A stretch of 64,000 bases of DNA from JADKIH01 sp031417395 (GTDB lineage Bacteria; Bacteroidota; Bacteroidia; AKYH767-A; 2013-40CM-41-45), in contig JANOVM010000052.1 in assembly GCA_031417395.1 (NCBI GenBank), forward strand, positions 68,330 to 132,329. The letters are read 5' to 3'. The translations under genes were made by a program, and so were the position numbers. The notes under the pieces were generated by a model that was not told the origin of the DNA, ran no database searches, and saw only the letters and a list, made by a program, of their open reading frames with translations. Positions 28,583 through 37,645 of this stretch are shown in pieces. The number at the start of each line of letters is the position of its first letter. Position 1 is the stretch's first letter.

Positions 28583-29290
28583 TTAAACGATTTCCATTTC
28601 CTCAATGGGAATTAACTCTTCTCGTCGAAATTTTCTAAGGATCTGTGCAACGGTGAGTACGTCTTTCTGACAATAAGTAACAATTCTTTCGAGATTTTTC
28701 TCTTCCCAATAAACCTTCCAAACCATACTGCCATCGATGTCATCTTTCGGAGTGGGAATGCCTAAAATCAGTGCAAGCAGGTTAAGGGAAGTGTACGATT
28801 TATAATCTCCGAATTTCCACAGCTCCATTGTATCAAGATGAGAAACCTCCCATGGCTTTTTGCCCGCAGTATCAAGAATGGAAGGCAAAGCAAGCTGATG
28901 AATAACCATACGCCTGCAAAGAAAAGGGAAATCGAATTCTTTGCCATTATGTGCACAAAGAAATTTATCGGATGAATTAAAATGTTTTAATAATACTTCT
29001 GAAAATTCAAGAAGAAGTTTTTTTTCATTGTGACCGTAAAAAGATTTTATTCTGAATTTATTTTCTGCAGTAAAATATCCACAGGAAATGCAAATGATTT
29101 TTCCGAATTCAGCATAGATGCCCGCCCGCCTGTATGAGTCATCGATTGATTCTTCTTCTTTGCGTAAAGTTTGAACTTTTTTCTCCCAAAGTTTTCCGAA
29201 GTCAGCAGGTACTTCATCATAGGTAGCATACTGCGGAACCGTTTCTATGTCCAGGAAAAGAATGTTCTTCAGATTTAAATTTTCGAGCAT
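28583..29290 (-). CDS. PolB-like 3'-5' exonuclease
   Basis: DnaQ-fold (RNase H-like) nuclease of 235 residues, the family described as predicted 3'-5' exonucleases related to the proofreading domain of family B polymerases. Exo motifs are visible: Exo I FLDIETVP (DxE), Exo II in LCAHNGKEFDFPFLCRRM, Exo III YCQKDVLTVAQ. There is no polymerase domain. It is cytoplasmic and stands alone, about 80 bp upstream of the ABC ATPase gene in transcription order. Role in DNA or RNA end processing is inferred from the family. Confidence 0.88.
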   Translation of the reverse strand: MLENLNLKNILFLDIETVPQYATYDEVPADFGKLWEKKVQTLRKEEESIDDSYRRAGIYAEFGKIICISCGYFTAENKFRIKSFYGHNEKKLLLEFSEVLLKHFNSSDKFLCAHNGKEFDFPFLCRRMVIHQLALPSILDTAGKKPWEVSHLDTMELWKFGDYKSYTSLNLLALILGIPTPKDDIDGSMVWKVYWEEKNLERIVTYCQKDVLTVAQILRKFRREELIPIEEMEIV

Positions 29291-29450
29291 GAAATATAAA
29301 ATTAGATAATTATATTCTTTTCAAAAGTAGGTATATCAGTCTTCCTTTACAATCAATATATGCGGTAAAGTGAAGCTGCTTTTTTTAATTTTTAATTTAG
29401 AAAGGGGGAGATTCTTTTAAATAATGTTGAAAGTGTTTTATTGTCGGACT

Positions 29451-29523
29451 TAACCGCGGCGAAGCAGCGTTCCGCCGCGGAACCGCCGCGGAACCGCCGC
29501 GAACCGCTGCTTCGCCGCGGTTA
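29451..29523. repeat. G+C-rich hairpin with 11-bp tandem repeats
   Basis: A perfect 19-bp inverted repeat: TAACCGCGGCGAAGCAGCG (29451-29469) and its complement at 29505-29523. The loop is a short tandem array of the 11-mer CCGCCGCGGAA (two full copies plus a variant). The island is almost pure G+C in an AT-rich gap, and the internal units are themselves partly self-complementary. This looks like a REP/BIME-type element or a protein-binding palindrome, not a terminator (no T-run of note). Confidence 0.8.
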
Positions 29524-29794
29524 TTTTTCACACATCCAAAAACCAGTAACTCCACCTATACAATCTAACTCACCCTAACTTGAGTTTACAATTTGTTTCT
29601 CAATCCTGATATAAGTCAAAATTCGACCATCTATAGCATCCTCTTGGATTAAAGAATAAAGTAAGCCTTCAACATTCGTCTGTAAATTGTCATATTTTCT
29701 GTGTTTAAAATGAATCTCCATCATAGGTTTGTAAGTATTACCTTAAAACTGTATTTTTAAGGATTGGCTGACTTAAGCCTAATTCCAAAGATTC
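29524..29794. other. Gap before the metalloprotease gene
   Basis: No convincing gene. A 49-codon minus-strand frame at 29575-29724 (reading YDNLQTNVEGLLYSLIQED in its middle) has a protein-like composition but no family I recognise, so I do not call it. The remaining bases are AT-rich leader of the 29795 gene. Confidence 0.4.
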
Positions 29795-32700
29795 ATGAAA
29801 ATTACTACTCTTTACCGCATATTCTATTGCGTCGTATTCGTATTGGCATTTACAGCAAATACCAAATCCCAGACAACCGTATCGTACTGGAAAGATTCAA
29901 AAGAAAAATTTGCTACAAGTCCGAGCTCAAGCATCGTAGATAAATACCGCTCCGTTCAACTTGATCTCCCGTTACTGAAAGCATTGCTTAACGGAGCTAT
30001 AGACGAAACCCTTCCCAATGCTTTTTCAAACGGCACTGTCATTTCTTTGCCAATGCCCGATGGGTCATTTTCAAAATTCAGTGTAGCTGTTTCTACCTTG
30101 ATGCCTAAACAGCTAATGGACAATTTCCCTATGATACGCGCATTTACTGCAAAAGGAATTGATGACCCAACAGCAATTGCAAAACTGGATTATACACAAT
30201 GGGGATTTCATGCAATGATTTTATCTGCTGAAGGCATGGTCTTTATTGATCCTGCCGTCCTCGGCAATACAAGTGATTATATTAGCTTCTATAAAAAGGA
30301 TTCACATCGTGCGCAGAGTTATATTTGTGAAACGATGGATGAATTGGAAAGTCAAAGAAGCATTCCTCAAAATCCCAACCTTATTCTTCTAAGCTCAGGA
30401 GCTACATTAAAAACCTACAGACTGGCAGTTGCTTGTACAGGTGAATATGCTGCTTTTTACGGTGGAACAGTTTCAGGCGCATTATCGGGCATTGTCACTT
30501 CTGTTAACCGTGTCAGCGGGGTTTATCAAAATGAGTTGGCAGTTCGACTTACTTTAATTGCCAATAATAACCTTATTGTATATACGAATTCAGGAACAGA
30601 TCCTTATACCAATGGCAGCGGCAGTACGATGCTCGGTGAAAATCAGACAAACTGTGATGGAGTTATTGGAAGTGCTAATTATGATGTAGGCCATGTTTTT
30701 AGTACAGGCGGCGGAGGTGTAGCCAGTTTAAGGGTGCCATGCGTTTCAGGAAGTAAAGCACGGGGTGTAACCGGTCAAACTTCTCCCATAGGCGATTCAT
30801 TTGACATAGACTATGTAGCCCATGAAATGGGACATCAATTCGGAGGCAATCACACATTTAACAGCGCCACCGGTTCGTGCACCAGCAATCGTGCAAGCAC
30901 GGCTGCATACGAACCCGGCAGCGGAACAACCATTATGGCTTATGCCGGCATTTGTGGTACTGATAATATCCAACCTCATAGCGATGCCATCTTTCACACA
31001 AAAAGTTTTGATGAAATACAGGCTTTTATTACTACAGGAAGCGGCAATAGCTGTCCGGTTCAAACGGCTACAGGAAACACACCACCTGTTGTTCCTGTCG
31101 GAACAAATTATACAATTCCGTTAAATACCCCTTTTGTTCTCCGCGGAACAGCAAGCGATATCAATGGCGATGCTTTAACGTACCTATGGGAAGAATACGA
31201 CCTTGGTCCGGCAGGAGCTCCTAATTCTCCTTCCGGAAACGCGCCCATCTTCAGAGATTGGGTACCTGTTACAGATACATTCAGAGTTTGTCCGAGAATG
31301 GAAGATCTGGTCAGAAACGTACAAACCCTCGGCGAAATTCTTCCAACCTATGCGCGTTCACTTGTTTTCAGGTTTACAGTAAGAGATAATAGAATAGGCG
31401 GCGGAGGTGTTACGCATAACAATACACCGGTAACATTGACGGTAACAAATACCACAACGCCATTCAAAGTAACCGTTCCCAACACAGCAGTTACATGGGC
31501 CGGCGGATCAACCCAAACAGTTACGTGGGATGTTTCATCAACGAATATAGCACCGATCAGTTGTGCGAATGTGAAGATTATGCTTTCTGTTGATAGTGGT
31601 TATACCTATCCTTATACCTTACTTGCAAGTACAACGAATGACGGAACAGAGGCTGTAACCATTCCAAACATTGCAAGCACTAAAGCGCGGGTAAAAGTTG
31701 AAGCTATTGGAAATATTTTCTTCGACATATCTAATGTTAATTTTACCATAACATCTTCCGGTACGCTTTCTTCAATCACCACAAGTGCATTGACATCAAA
31801 TAATATTTGTGCAGGAAGTAATGTAAACGTTAGCTTCACAACAAATGCACCGGCTACAGCAGGAAACATTTTCACTGCACAACTTTCCGATGCTTTAGGA
31901 AGTTTTGCAAGTCCTGTAAGTATTGGTACTTTGACAAGCACCAATGCAGGAACAATTGCTGCTACAATACCCGGTGGTACAGCAGTCGGCAGTGCTTACA
32001 GAATTCGTGTTGTAAGTTCCAGTCCTGTAGTTACAGGAACAGATAATGGGTCAAACATTACGATAGCAGCTGCTATCGGAAGCCCGGGTACAATTACTGG
32101 TTTAACAAGCGTATGCCAGGGTCAGGCCGGAGTAATATATTCAGTGCCGGCTATTGCAAATGCAACAGGTTATACATGGACGCTTCCTGCAGGAGCTTCG
32201 ATAACATCAGGCTCTAATACTAATTCCATTACCGTAACTTTTTCCGGAAGTGCTTCTTCAGGAAACGTAACAGTATTGGGAACAAATATTGGATGCGGCA
32301 ACGGCCCCGTATCATCACCGCTTGCTGTTACCGTTAATCCAAATGCAGCAGCTAGTGTAAGTATTACAGCCAATCCGGGCAATACAATTTGTTCAGGAAC
32401 AAATGTGACATTCACAGCAGTACCAACGAATGGCGGAACAACTCCTTCTTATCAGTGGAAATTGGGAGCTGCAAACGTTGGAACAAACAGTGCAACATAT
32501 TCGAACAATGCACTGGCAAATGGAAATAGTGTAACGTGTGTAATGACATCGAATGCAACATGTGCAACGGGAAATCCGGCGACATCGAATGCAATAACGA
32601 TGACAGTAAATCCGAATGTAGCGGCAAGTGTAAGCATAACAGCCAATCCCGGTAATACAATTTGTTCGGGAACAAATGTGACATTCACGGCAGTGCCAAC

Positions 32701-33754
32701 GAATGGTGGCACAACTCCATTTTATCAATGGAAATTGGGAGCTGCAAACGTTGGAACAAACAGTTCAACATATTCAAACAATGCACTTGCCAATGGAAAT
32801 AGTGTAACCTGTGAAATGACATCGAATGCAACGTGTGCAACAGGAAATCCGGCAACATCAAATGCAATTACGATGGGAGTTACAGCAAGCGTTTCTATCA
32901 GTTCGATATTGCCATCTACAGGTGGTCCGGGAATGAATGTTGTCATCAGCGGTGCAGGATTTACGGGTGCCTCTTCAGTAAAATTTAACGGAATATCGGC
33001 TAGCTTCACAGTCGACAATGGCGGACAAATAACAGCAACAGTGCCCGTAGGAGCTTCGACAGGATTAATTTCAGTAACATCAGGTTGTGGAACGGGCAAT
33101 AGTCCGGTTAATTTTACTTTTACCGGCCTGGTAACACTCAATTTGAAATTATTTCTCGAAGGATATTATCAGCCCGGAAGCGCTTCCGGAGGTTTGATGG
33201 ATAATGGAGGAATCGGAGGACTTCTTAAAGTATTAGGTTATTCAGCCAATGTAAGTGATGTGGATACGGTATATGTAAGTGCTATGAATTCAATTACGCA
33301 TACAGAGGTTGACAGAAAAGCCGGAATACTAAAGACCAATGGAACAGTGAGTGTAACCTTTAGCGCATCGGTACTTGCCGGCACGACCTATTTCATAAAA
33401 GTCAATCACCGCAATGCACTTGAGACCTGGAGTTCAGCAGCAGTATTGCTAACAAGTTTATATGATTTTACATCATTACAGAATAAGGCATACGGTAATA
33501 ATATGATACAAACCTATGATGCTATAGGCTGGGCATTTTACAGTGGCGATATTTCTAATGCGGGTACGGGAGCAGTGGGAGTTCAGGATGGAGTAATAGA
33601 ATCGCAGGATTATTCAGACCTGGAAAATGCCATAGCGCTATCACTTACCGGATATGTGTATGAGGATATAACCGGAGATGGTGTAGTTGAATCGTCCGAT
33701 TATTCCATTATGCAAAACAACACTTATTATTCAAGGAGTCTGATTCGTCCATAA
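29795..33754 (+). CDS. Secreted reprolysin-like metalloprotease, multidomain
   Basis: 1319-residue secreted zinc protease. A signal peptide (about 25 residues) and propeptide precede the catalytic domain, whose zinc site HEMGHQFGGNH (HExxHxxGxxH) lies near residue 347, followed by a methionine in TTIMAYAG, the metzincin Met-turn. Next come PKD/Ig-like beta domains, two almost identical Ig-like modules encoded by a 273-bp tandem duplication, an IPT/TIG domain (SISSILPSTGGPGMNVVISGAGFTG has the IPT pattern), and a C-terminal region common in Bacteroidota surface proteins (LKLFLEGYYQPGSASGG ... IKVNHRNALETWSS). It ends with two dockerin-like calcium loops (QDGVIESQDYSDLEN; GDGVVESSDYSIMQN). Likely a T9SS-type or cell-surface protease, though no classical type A CTD is obvious. 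Confidence 0.85.
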   Translation: MKITTLYRIFYCVVFVLAFTANTKSQTTVSYWKDSKEKFATSPSSSIVDKYRSVQLDLPLLKALLNGAIDETLPNAFSNGTVISLPMPDGSFSKFSVAVSTLMPKQLMDNFPMIRAFTAKGIDDPTAIAKLDYTQWGFHAMILSAEGMVFIDPAVLGNTSDYISFYKKDSHRAQSYICETMDELESQRSIPQNPNLILLSSGATLKTYRLAVACTGEYAAFYGGTVSGALSGIVTSVNRVSGVYQNELAVRLTLIANNNLIVYTNSGTDPYTNGSGSTMLGENQTNCDGVIGSANYDVGHVFSTGGGGVASLRVPCVSGSKARGVTGQTSPIGDSFDIDYVAHEMGHQFGGNHTFNSATGSCTSNRASTAAYEPGSGTTIMAYAGICGTDNIQPHSDAIFHTKSFDEIQAFITTGSGNSCPVQTATGNTPPVVPVGTNYTIPLNTPFVLRGTASDINGDALTYLWEEYDLGPAGAPNSPSGNAPIFRDWVPVTDTFRVCPRMEDLVRNVQTLGEILPTYARSLVFRFTVRDNRIGGGGVTHNNTPVTLTVTNTTTPFKVTVPNTAVTWAGGSTQTVTWDVSSTNIAPISCANVKIMLSVDSGYTYPYTLLASTTNDGTEAVTIPNIASTKARVKVEAIGNIFFDISNVNFTITSSGTLSSITTSALTSNNICAGSNVNVSFTTNAPATAGNIFTAQLSDALGSFASPVSIGTLTSTNAGTIAATIPGGTAVGSAYRIRVVSSSPVVTGTDNGSNITIAAAIGSPGTITGLTSVCQGQAGVIYSVPAIANATGYTWTLPAGASITSGSNTNSITVTFSGSASSGNVTVLGTNIGCGNGPVSSPLAVTVNPNAAASVSITANPGNTICSGTNVTFTAVPTNGGTTPSYQWKLGAANVGTNSATYSNNALANGNSVTCVMTSNATCATGNPATSNAITMTVNPNVAASVSITANPGNTICSGTNVTFTAVPTNGGTTPFYQWKLGAANVGTNSSTYSNNALANGNSVTCEMTSNATCATGNPATSNAITMGVTASVSISSILPSTGGPGMNVVISGAGFTGASSVKFNGISASFTVDNGGQITATVPVGASTGLISVTSGCGTGNSPVNFTFTGLVTLNLKLFLEGYYQPGSASGGLMDNGGIGGLLKVLGYSANVSDVDTVYVSAMNSITHTEVDRKAGILKTNGTVSVTFSASVLAGTTYFIKVNHRNALETWSSAAVLLTSLYDFTSLQNKAYGNNMIQTYDAIGWAFYSGDISNAGTGAVGVQDGVIESQDYSDLENAIALSLTGYVYEDITGDGVVESSDYSIMQNNTYYSRSLIRP
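32336..32877 (+). repeat. Tandem 273-bp (91-codon) duplication inside the protease gene
   Basis: The units 32336-32608 and 32609-32877 encode nearly identical Ig-like modules (both start NPN-AASVSITANPGNTICSG and end CATGNPATSNAIT). Nucleotide identity is high, with mostly silent differences, which indicates recent duplication. Confidence 0.85.
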
Positions 33755-33903
33755 AAGAAAGAATAGCATCAGACATATTCATTAAAAGACTAAAACGAAA
33801 GCTTCTTATTCCCTGAAAACCCAGTGAATTACGCGGAATTGTAAGATAGAATCTTCAATTTTGTAACATTTTGGGATAAAATTCATATACTTGCACACTA
33901 AAT

Positions 33904-34086
33904 AATTTGAGAATTTGAAAATTTGAGAATTTGAAAATTAGTGCAAAAATAAGCTGGAGAATAAAATTTGAGGGATAAATTAATGATAAGAAGGTCGATT
34001 ATATTTCCCTATTAAACTTATTAAATTTGCCCAAAAGGGACTATTCTCCACCATTCTCAAATTCTCAAATTACCAAATTCTCAAAT
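33904..34086. repeat. MITE-like inverted repeat built from ATTTGARA units
   Basis: Left end: four head-to-tail ATTTGARA units (about 33904-33938). Right end: the same in reverse complement, TTCTCAAAT units (about 34053-34086). Just inside lie TGGAGAATA on the left (about 33955) and TATTCTCCA on the right (about 34043), so the inverted repeat continues inwards. The roughly 183-bp element contains no gene and stops about 7 bp before the tRNA. Confidence 0.6.
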
Positions 34087-34093
34087 TAATAAA

Positions 34094-34167
34094 GGTCCTG
34101 TGGCCGAGTGGTTAGGCAGAGGTCTGCAAAACCTTGTACAGCGGTTCAAATCCGCTCGGGACCTCCA
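34094..34167 (+). tRNA. tRNA-Cys (anticodon GCA), CCA encoded
   Basis: Acceptor stem GGTCCTG (34094-34100) pairs with CGGGACC (34157-34163). The D-arm GGCCGAGTGGTTAGGC, the anticodon loop CTGCAAA with GCA at 34126-34128, and the T-arm GCGGTTCAAATCCGC are all present. Discriminator base T is followed by an encoded CCA (34165-34167). The cloverleaf is complete. Confidence 0.95.
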
Positions 34168-34192
34168 GTATCGCCTTATTAGGGCTCATTAG

Positions 34193-34221
34193 GCTCCATT
34201 TCGCTGAAATGGAGCTTTTTT
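34193..34221 (+). terminator. Rho-independent terminator after tRNA-Cys
   Basis: Perfect 10-bp stem GCTCCATTTC (34193-34202) / GAAATGGAGC (34206-34215), loop GCT, then TTTTTT. It lies 26 bp after the tRNA. Confidence 0.92.
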
Positions 34222-34228
34222 GTTTACA

Positions 34229-34472
34229 TTAGGAGCCGTTAGGAGCCATCGGGAGCCGTTGATGTTTCGCTCACGTTTCGCTGGAGGTGAAAGGAATGTT
34301 TCGCTGGAAGATTTTGTCTGCGGAAAAATGAGTGTATAAAATTATACACGTCTTGCTGGAAGAAGGACGATCAGTTAAATTCGTGTCGGAAACTTAAGGA
34401 AATCGGTGAAAAATAAGCAATCGCTGGGAGAGAAAGTATTGTTTCGCTGGATGGTTTTGTCAGCGAAAAAGG
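34229..34472. repeat. GGAGCC and GTTTCGCTGGA direct repeats between tRNA-Cys and the island
   Basis: Short tandem GGAGCC units (34231-34259) are followed by three exact GTTTCGCTGGA copies (34275, 34298, 34441). The last two extend to about 32 bp of similar sequence (34298-34329 and 34441-34472, ending GTCxGCGxAAAAA). The 34168-34626 gap has no gene I can support. Its position between a tRNA and an accessory operon suits a recombination scar. Confidence 0.6.
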
Positions 34473-34626
34473 ACACAGTGCACGAGACAGTGGCGGGCTT
34501 GCCACCAATTTCAGGTATCTAATTGCTTCTTCAAACGGAAAGGATTTATCAGAATTTAGTGGGAAAAAGGGTAGTTGAAGTTGAATCCCCAAAAATAACA
34601 AGCATTTTCATTCTACGAACAATTTT

Positions 34627-35745
34627 TTAAAATCCCTTATATTTTTTGAGGTATGGGTCATGAGATCTGAACATATACGAAACTGAAAGATTTAATTTTT
34701 GGTACATCTCTGTATGTTTACCAAAATTTTGTGTATTTCTCAAATTTCCCAAATATAAACTTCTGCCAATATTAAACTGAACATGACTGATACGAAAGCC
34801 GCCGCCATACTCAAAAGTTGCTGGAAAAGAATAATTGTCAAAATAGAGGTTACTTAAAGCATTGAAGCCAACGCCACCGTATGCGAAAGCATTAAACCAT
34901 TTTGAGAAATTCAGACGATATTCAAAATGCAAAGGGATATTGACTGCATAAGTTTCAAAATCAGATTCAAAAAAATTTTTCGAATATCCCAATAAATTAA
35001 TTCCGGTATTCAAACCAAAACCATACCTAAACAATGGCTCAGCTTTCAAACCAAACTGAATGACATCCATAGAATAATAATCAATTGTTTGTTGTGCATA
35101 CCCCAAAGTCAGCCCCCAAGTATTTTGTGTTTTTGGGCAGTTAAAACATTTCTTTGCGTTACTTTGAGTTGTTTGTTCTTTAGGACTGCTTGATTGTTTA
35201 GAGTTAGGACTTGTTCTGCCCGATGCTTGTTTTTCTTTTTCTTGCGGTTTGCCTTCGCCAGAATTTATGCGTTTTTGAGCATCATCGGCGTCAATGCCTT
35301 CATTTATCAGGTTTTCGCGGCGTTGTGGTTGAATTCCGAATTTATTATTCCAAATATCTGTAAGTTCTGCAGTTGTGGCTTTACGTAATTTCGGTGGATT
35401 TAGTACATTATCGCACTTCACAATTTGTGATTGTGCGTAACTGTCTTTCGGGTTGCTGTCCAAAACTTTTTGATATTCGTCTTTGGCGGTTAAGTAGTTT
35501 TTGGCGGAAAATGACTGATTAGCAGTTTTGATATGCTCGGCGCACCATTTTGCCCGTGTGAGTTTTATTTCGGCAATCTGTTTGTCTTTGCCCATAGCAT
35601 TTATGAAAGCATTATTGTAATTGGTTACGGCACAAACGTAATCACCACCATCGAAACAGCGGTCGCCGTCTTGAATGTAAGTTTGGCAATATGACGGAAA
35701 TGCGGTTATTGCTATAAAAAATAATATTGTAATTAGTTTCAACAT
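34627..35745 (-). CDS. TPR plus outer-membrane beta-barrel protein (island gene 9)
   Basis: 372 residues. A signal peptide ending FPSYCQ precedes a tetratricopeptide-like helical part (GDYVCAVTNYNNAFINAM; KNYLTAKDEYQKVLDSNPKDSYA). A polar linker rich in K, Q and S follows (with the segment DIWNNKFGIQPQRRENLINEG), then CFNCPKTQNTWGLTLGYAQQ and about eight amphipathic beta strands ending in an aromatic residue (KKYKGF), as in OmpA/OmpW-type barrels. Predicted outer-membrane barrel with periplasmic TPR docking domain. Last gene of the nine-gene operon, 7 bp after the preceding gene. It supplies the outer-membrane end of the system. Confidence 0.7.
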   Translation of the reverse strand: MLKLITILFFIAITAFPSYCQTYIQDGDRCFDGGDYVCAVTNYNNAFINAMGKDKQIAEIKLTRAKWCAEHIKTANQSFSAKNYLTAKDEYQKVLDSNPKDSYAQSQIVKCDNVLNPPKLRKATTAELTDIWNNKFGIQPQRRENLINEGIDADDAQKRINSGEGKPQEKEKQASGRTSPNSKQSSSPKEQTTQSNAKKCFNCPKTQNTWGLTLGYAQQTIDYYSMDVIQFGLKAEPLFRYGFGLNTGINLLGYSKNFFESDFETYAVNIPLHFEYRLNFSKWFNAFAYGGVGFNALSNLYFDNYSFPATFEYGGGFRISHVQFNIGRSLYLGNLRNTQNFGKHTEMYQKLNLSVSYMFRSHDPYLKKYKGF

Positions 35746-35752
35746 TTCTAAA

Positions 35753-36709
35753 TTATAATCTCATCAACAAATCTGTAATATCCGCATCTGCATTGGGCTT
35801 TTTTCGTTTGACAATTTCATACATTATTGCAGACAAATAAGGGTATTTAACGTAATCGTAATAATTGTACATATAATCCGTCAATATGGTAACGATATCA
35901 TTGAATTTCAATTTTTGAATTTCAGAATCGCCGCCTGCCGATTTATGTTTATCTAATTCAATAAGTTTGTTGATTGTTTTTTTGAGTTCAGTGTTGAAAT
36001 CTTGGTAAGACTCAACATCGACTTTGAGTACATCAAGCAATTTAGATTTGGGTTTGATTTGGCTTAACTGCGCTTGAGCATTTTTGATTGGGTCGACATT
36101 ATATTTTTCTGAGAGCAATTCTAATGCGTTGAAGTAATTATGCAAATCATATAAAACCGATGTTACTTCCGAATTATTTACCACAAGTTGCATATCTCGA
36201 GCTACTGACTCTTTGGTTGAAGATTTTATTAATTCATCAAACGGTTGTTTTTTGTACGAATTTACAATGGTTGCCAATGCTTCTGCTTTGCCATCATTTT
36301 TTGCATTGTCGGCGGTTGTTTTTGCATTGGCTTTTTCGTTTACAATTTGCTTATCTTTATCTTTAATAGTTTGATTTATTTTTGAAATTACGATATTCAA
36401 ACTATCAACTTTCTTTTGCAAATTATCTCTCTCTTCATTGATTTTTTTTTTGTCCAAATCCGAAACTTTTTGTTTTTCAATATAGACTTCATTGCGTAAA
36501 TCTTTTATTTGTTTTTGCAAAGCGAGTGTATCTTTTTTATAAGCATCGCTCAAAATAGAAAAATTTTGCTTTTCTGTTTGCCAATCATTTTTTAATTTGT
36601 TGTTTTCGAGTATTTTTTCCTCGTAATATTTTTTCAACAAAGAGTCTGATTGTGAATATACCAGGTCACCACAGAAAAATAGTATAGTTAAAAATAATAG
36701 CTCCTTCAT
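35753..36709 (-). CDS. Secreted periplasmic coiled-coil protein (island gene 8)
   Basis: 318 residues with a signal peptide (FLTILFFCGDLVYSQ). Residues about 25-130 form a long predicted coiled coil (LRNEVYIEKQKVSDLDKK, NLQKKVDSLNIVISKINQ), followed by a helical domain without recognised family (SVARDMQLVVNNSEVTSVL) to the C-terminus. No membrane helix after the signal. Expected to be a free or peripherally bound periplasmic rod between the inner-membrane components and the outer-membrane barrel protein. Gaps are 5 bp upstream and 7 bp downstream. Confidence 0.7.
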   Translation of the reverse strand: MKELLFLTILFFCGDLVYSQSDSLLKKYYEEKILENNKLKNDWQTEKQNFSILSDAYKKDTLALQKQIKDLRNEVYIEKQKVSDLDKKKINEERDNLQKKVDSLNIVISKINQTIKDKDKQIVNEKANAKTTADNAKNDGKAEALATIVNSYKKQPFDELIKSSTKESVARDMQLVVNNSEVTSVLYDLHNYFNALELLSEKYNVDPIKNAQAQLSQIKPKSKLLDVLKVDVESYQDFNTELKKTINKLIELDKHKSAGGDSEIQKLKFNDIVTILTDYMYNYYDYVKYPYLSAIMYEIVKRKKPNADADITDLLMRL

Positions 36710-36714
36710 AATTC

Positions 36715-37644
36715 CTAATACTTATAATTATATGCTTTTGTATTATCCGTACTCCATTTTTGCAACAACCTATTGTATTCACCATCGAACGTGGCTACTT
36801 GGTATATGGCGTTGTCCAATGCATCTATTTCGGCTTTAAGTGGTTTGTAAAGATTATTGACATAGTCGCTTTGAGATTTGTAATTGTTATATAACCCCGA
36901 CCAAAAATTGATTTTTTCGTCTAAATACCTGACGTGTGCTTTAAACAAAGATTGAGGGACTTCTTTCAATCCATCGTGCAGGCGGGTACAGTTATTGACA
37001 AACTCGTTTTCCAAACGGTTGCTAAGCAAACTTGCGGTACGGGAGATTTTGCTTTGCACATCTGCAATCGGGAAACGAGCAGACAAATCAGTACTTGAAT
37101 AGCCGTAACCTTTACAAGACGAAATAAAAGATACTATTTCGTTGTACTTGTTTAAAGCCGTTTGAATGGTCGTAAAGTCCTTATCGACAGGACTTCCAGC
37201 AACAAGCAGTTTCGACTTTTTCAATTCCTTCTTTTCTGCTTGAATGAATTTCAGGTCATCGGGTTTCCATTCCGACTCACGAAAAACTGTTTTTGCCTGC
37301 TTGATAAACTTTTCTGCATAAGCGGCATAGAGATTATTTTCAAAATTCTCTTTCCACTGGTCGTTTTCCGATTGCGTTTTACCAAACCGCCCATAAGGAT
37401 ATGTTGGTGGCAATGGTTTGTAGAAATCGTTAATGTGGGATACAACTTCTTTATAGAAATCATTGCAGAACTTATTGTCGGACTTTCCTTTGAGTTGCTC
37501 AATTTCCATCTCAATCTTGGCGGTAAATTGATTTTCGAGTGCTTTTACTTTTTTGGGTTCTATAATACTTTGTATCCAAAAAAAAATTCCGGCACCGATT
37601 GCTGCTACTACGATTACGACTAAACTGATTTTTAATTCTCTCAT
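36715..37644 (-). CDS. Signal-anchored helical periplasmic protein (island gene 7)
   Basis: 309 residues. One N-terminal membrane helix (LVVIVVAAIGAGIFFWIQS) is preceded by a short basic start (MRELKI), so it is inner-membrane anchored with its C-terminal domain in the periplasm. The rest is charged and helical and has no recognised family; two cysteines lie far apart (KFCNDF; SSCKGYG). It begins one base after the stop of the preceding gene's frame. Likely a periplasmic partner of the tethered 809-residue protein. Confidence 0.65.
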   Translation of the reverse strand: MRELKISLVVIVVAAIGAGIFFWIQSIIEPKKVKALENQFTAKIEMEIEQLKGKSDNKFCNDFYKEVVSHINDFYKPLPPTYPYGRFGKTQSENDQWKENFENNLYAAYAEKFIKQAKTVFRESEWKPDDLKFIQAEKKELKKSKLLVAGSPVDKDFTTIQTALNKYNEIVSFISSCKGYGYSSTDLSARFPIADVQSKISRTASLLSNRLENEFVNNCTRLHDGLKEVPQSLFKAHVRYLDEKINFWSGLYNNYKSQSDYVNNLYKPLKAEIDALDNAIYQVATFDGEYNRLLQKWSTDNTKAYNYKY

Positions 37645-37645
37645 A

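Noticed and set aside
29575..29724. 49-codon minus-strand ORF before the metalloprotease gene
   Set aside because: Protein-like composition but too short, no motif and no neighbour that would use it.
32170..33141. Several long minus-strand ORFs inside the protease gene
   Set aside because: They are mirror frames of the Ig-like repeats in the plus-strand gene, which has a clear domain order.
33904..34086. CRISPR array
   Set aside because: The repeats are 8-9 bp units without spacers and there are no cas genes.
34094..34167. Integrated phage at tRNA-Cys
   Set aside because: No integrase, capsid or other phage genes are present in the window; only the position is suggestive.
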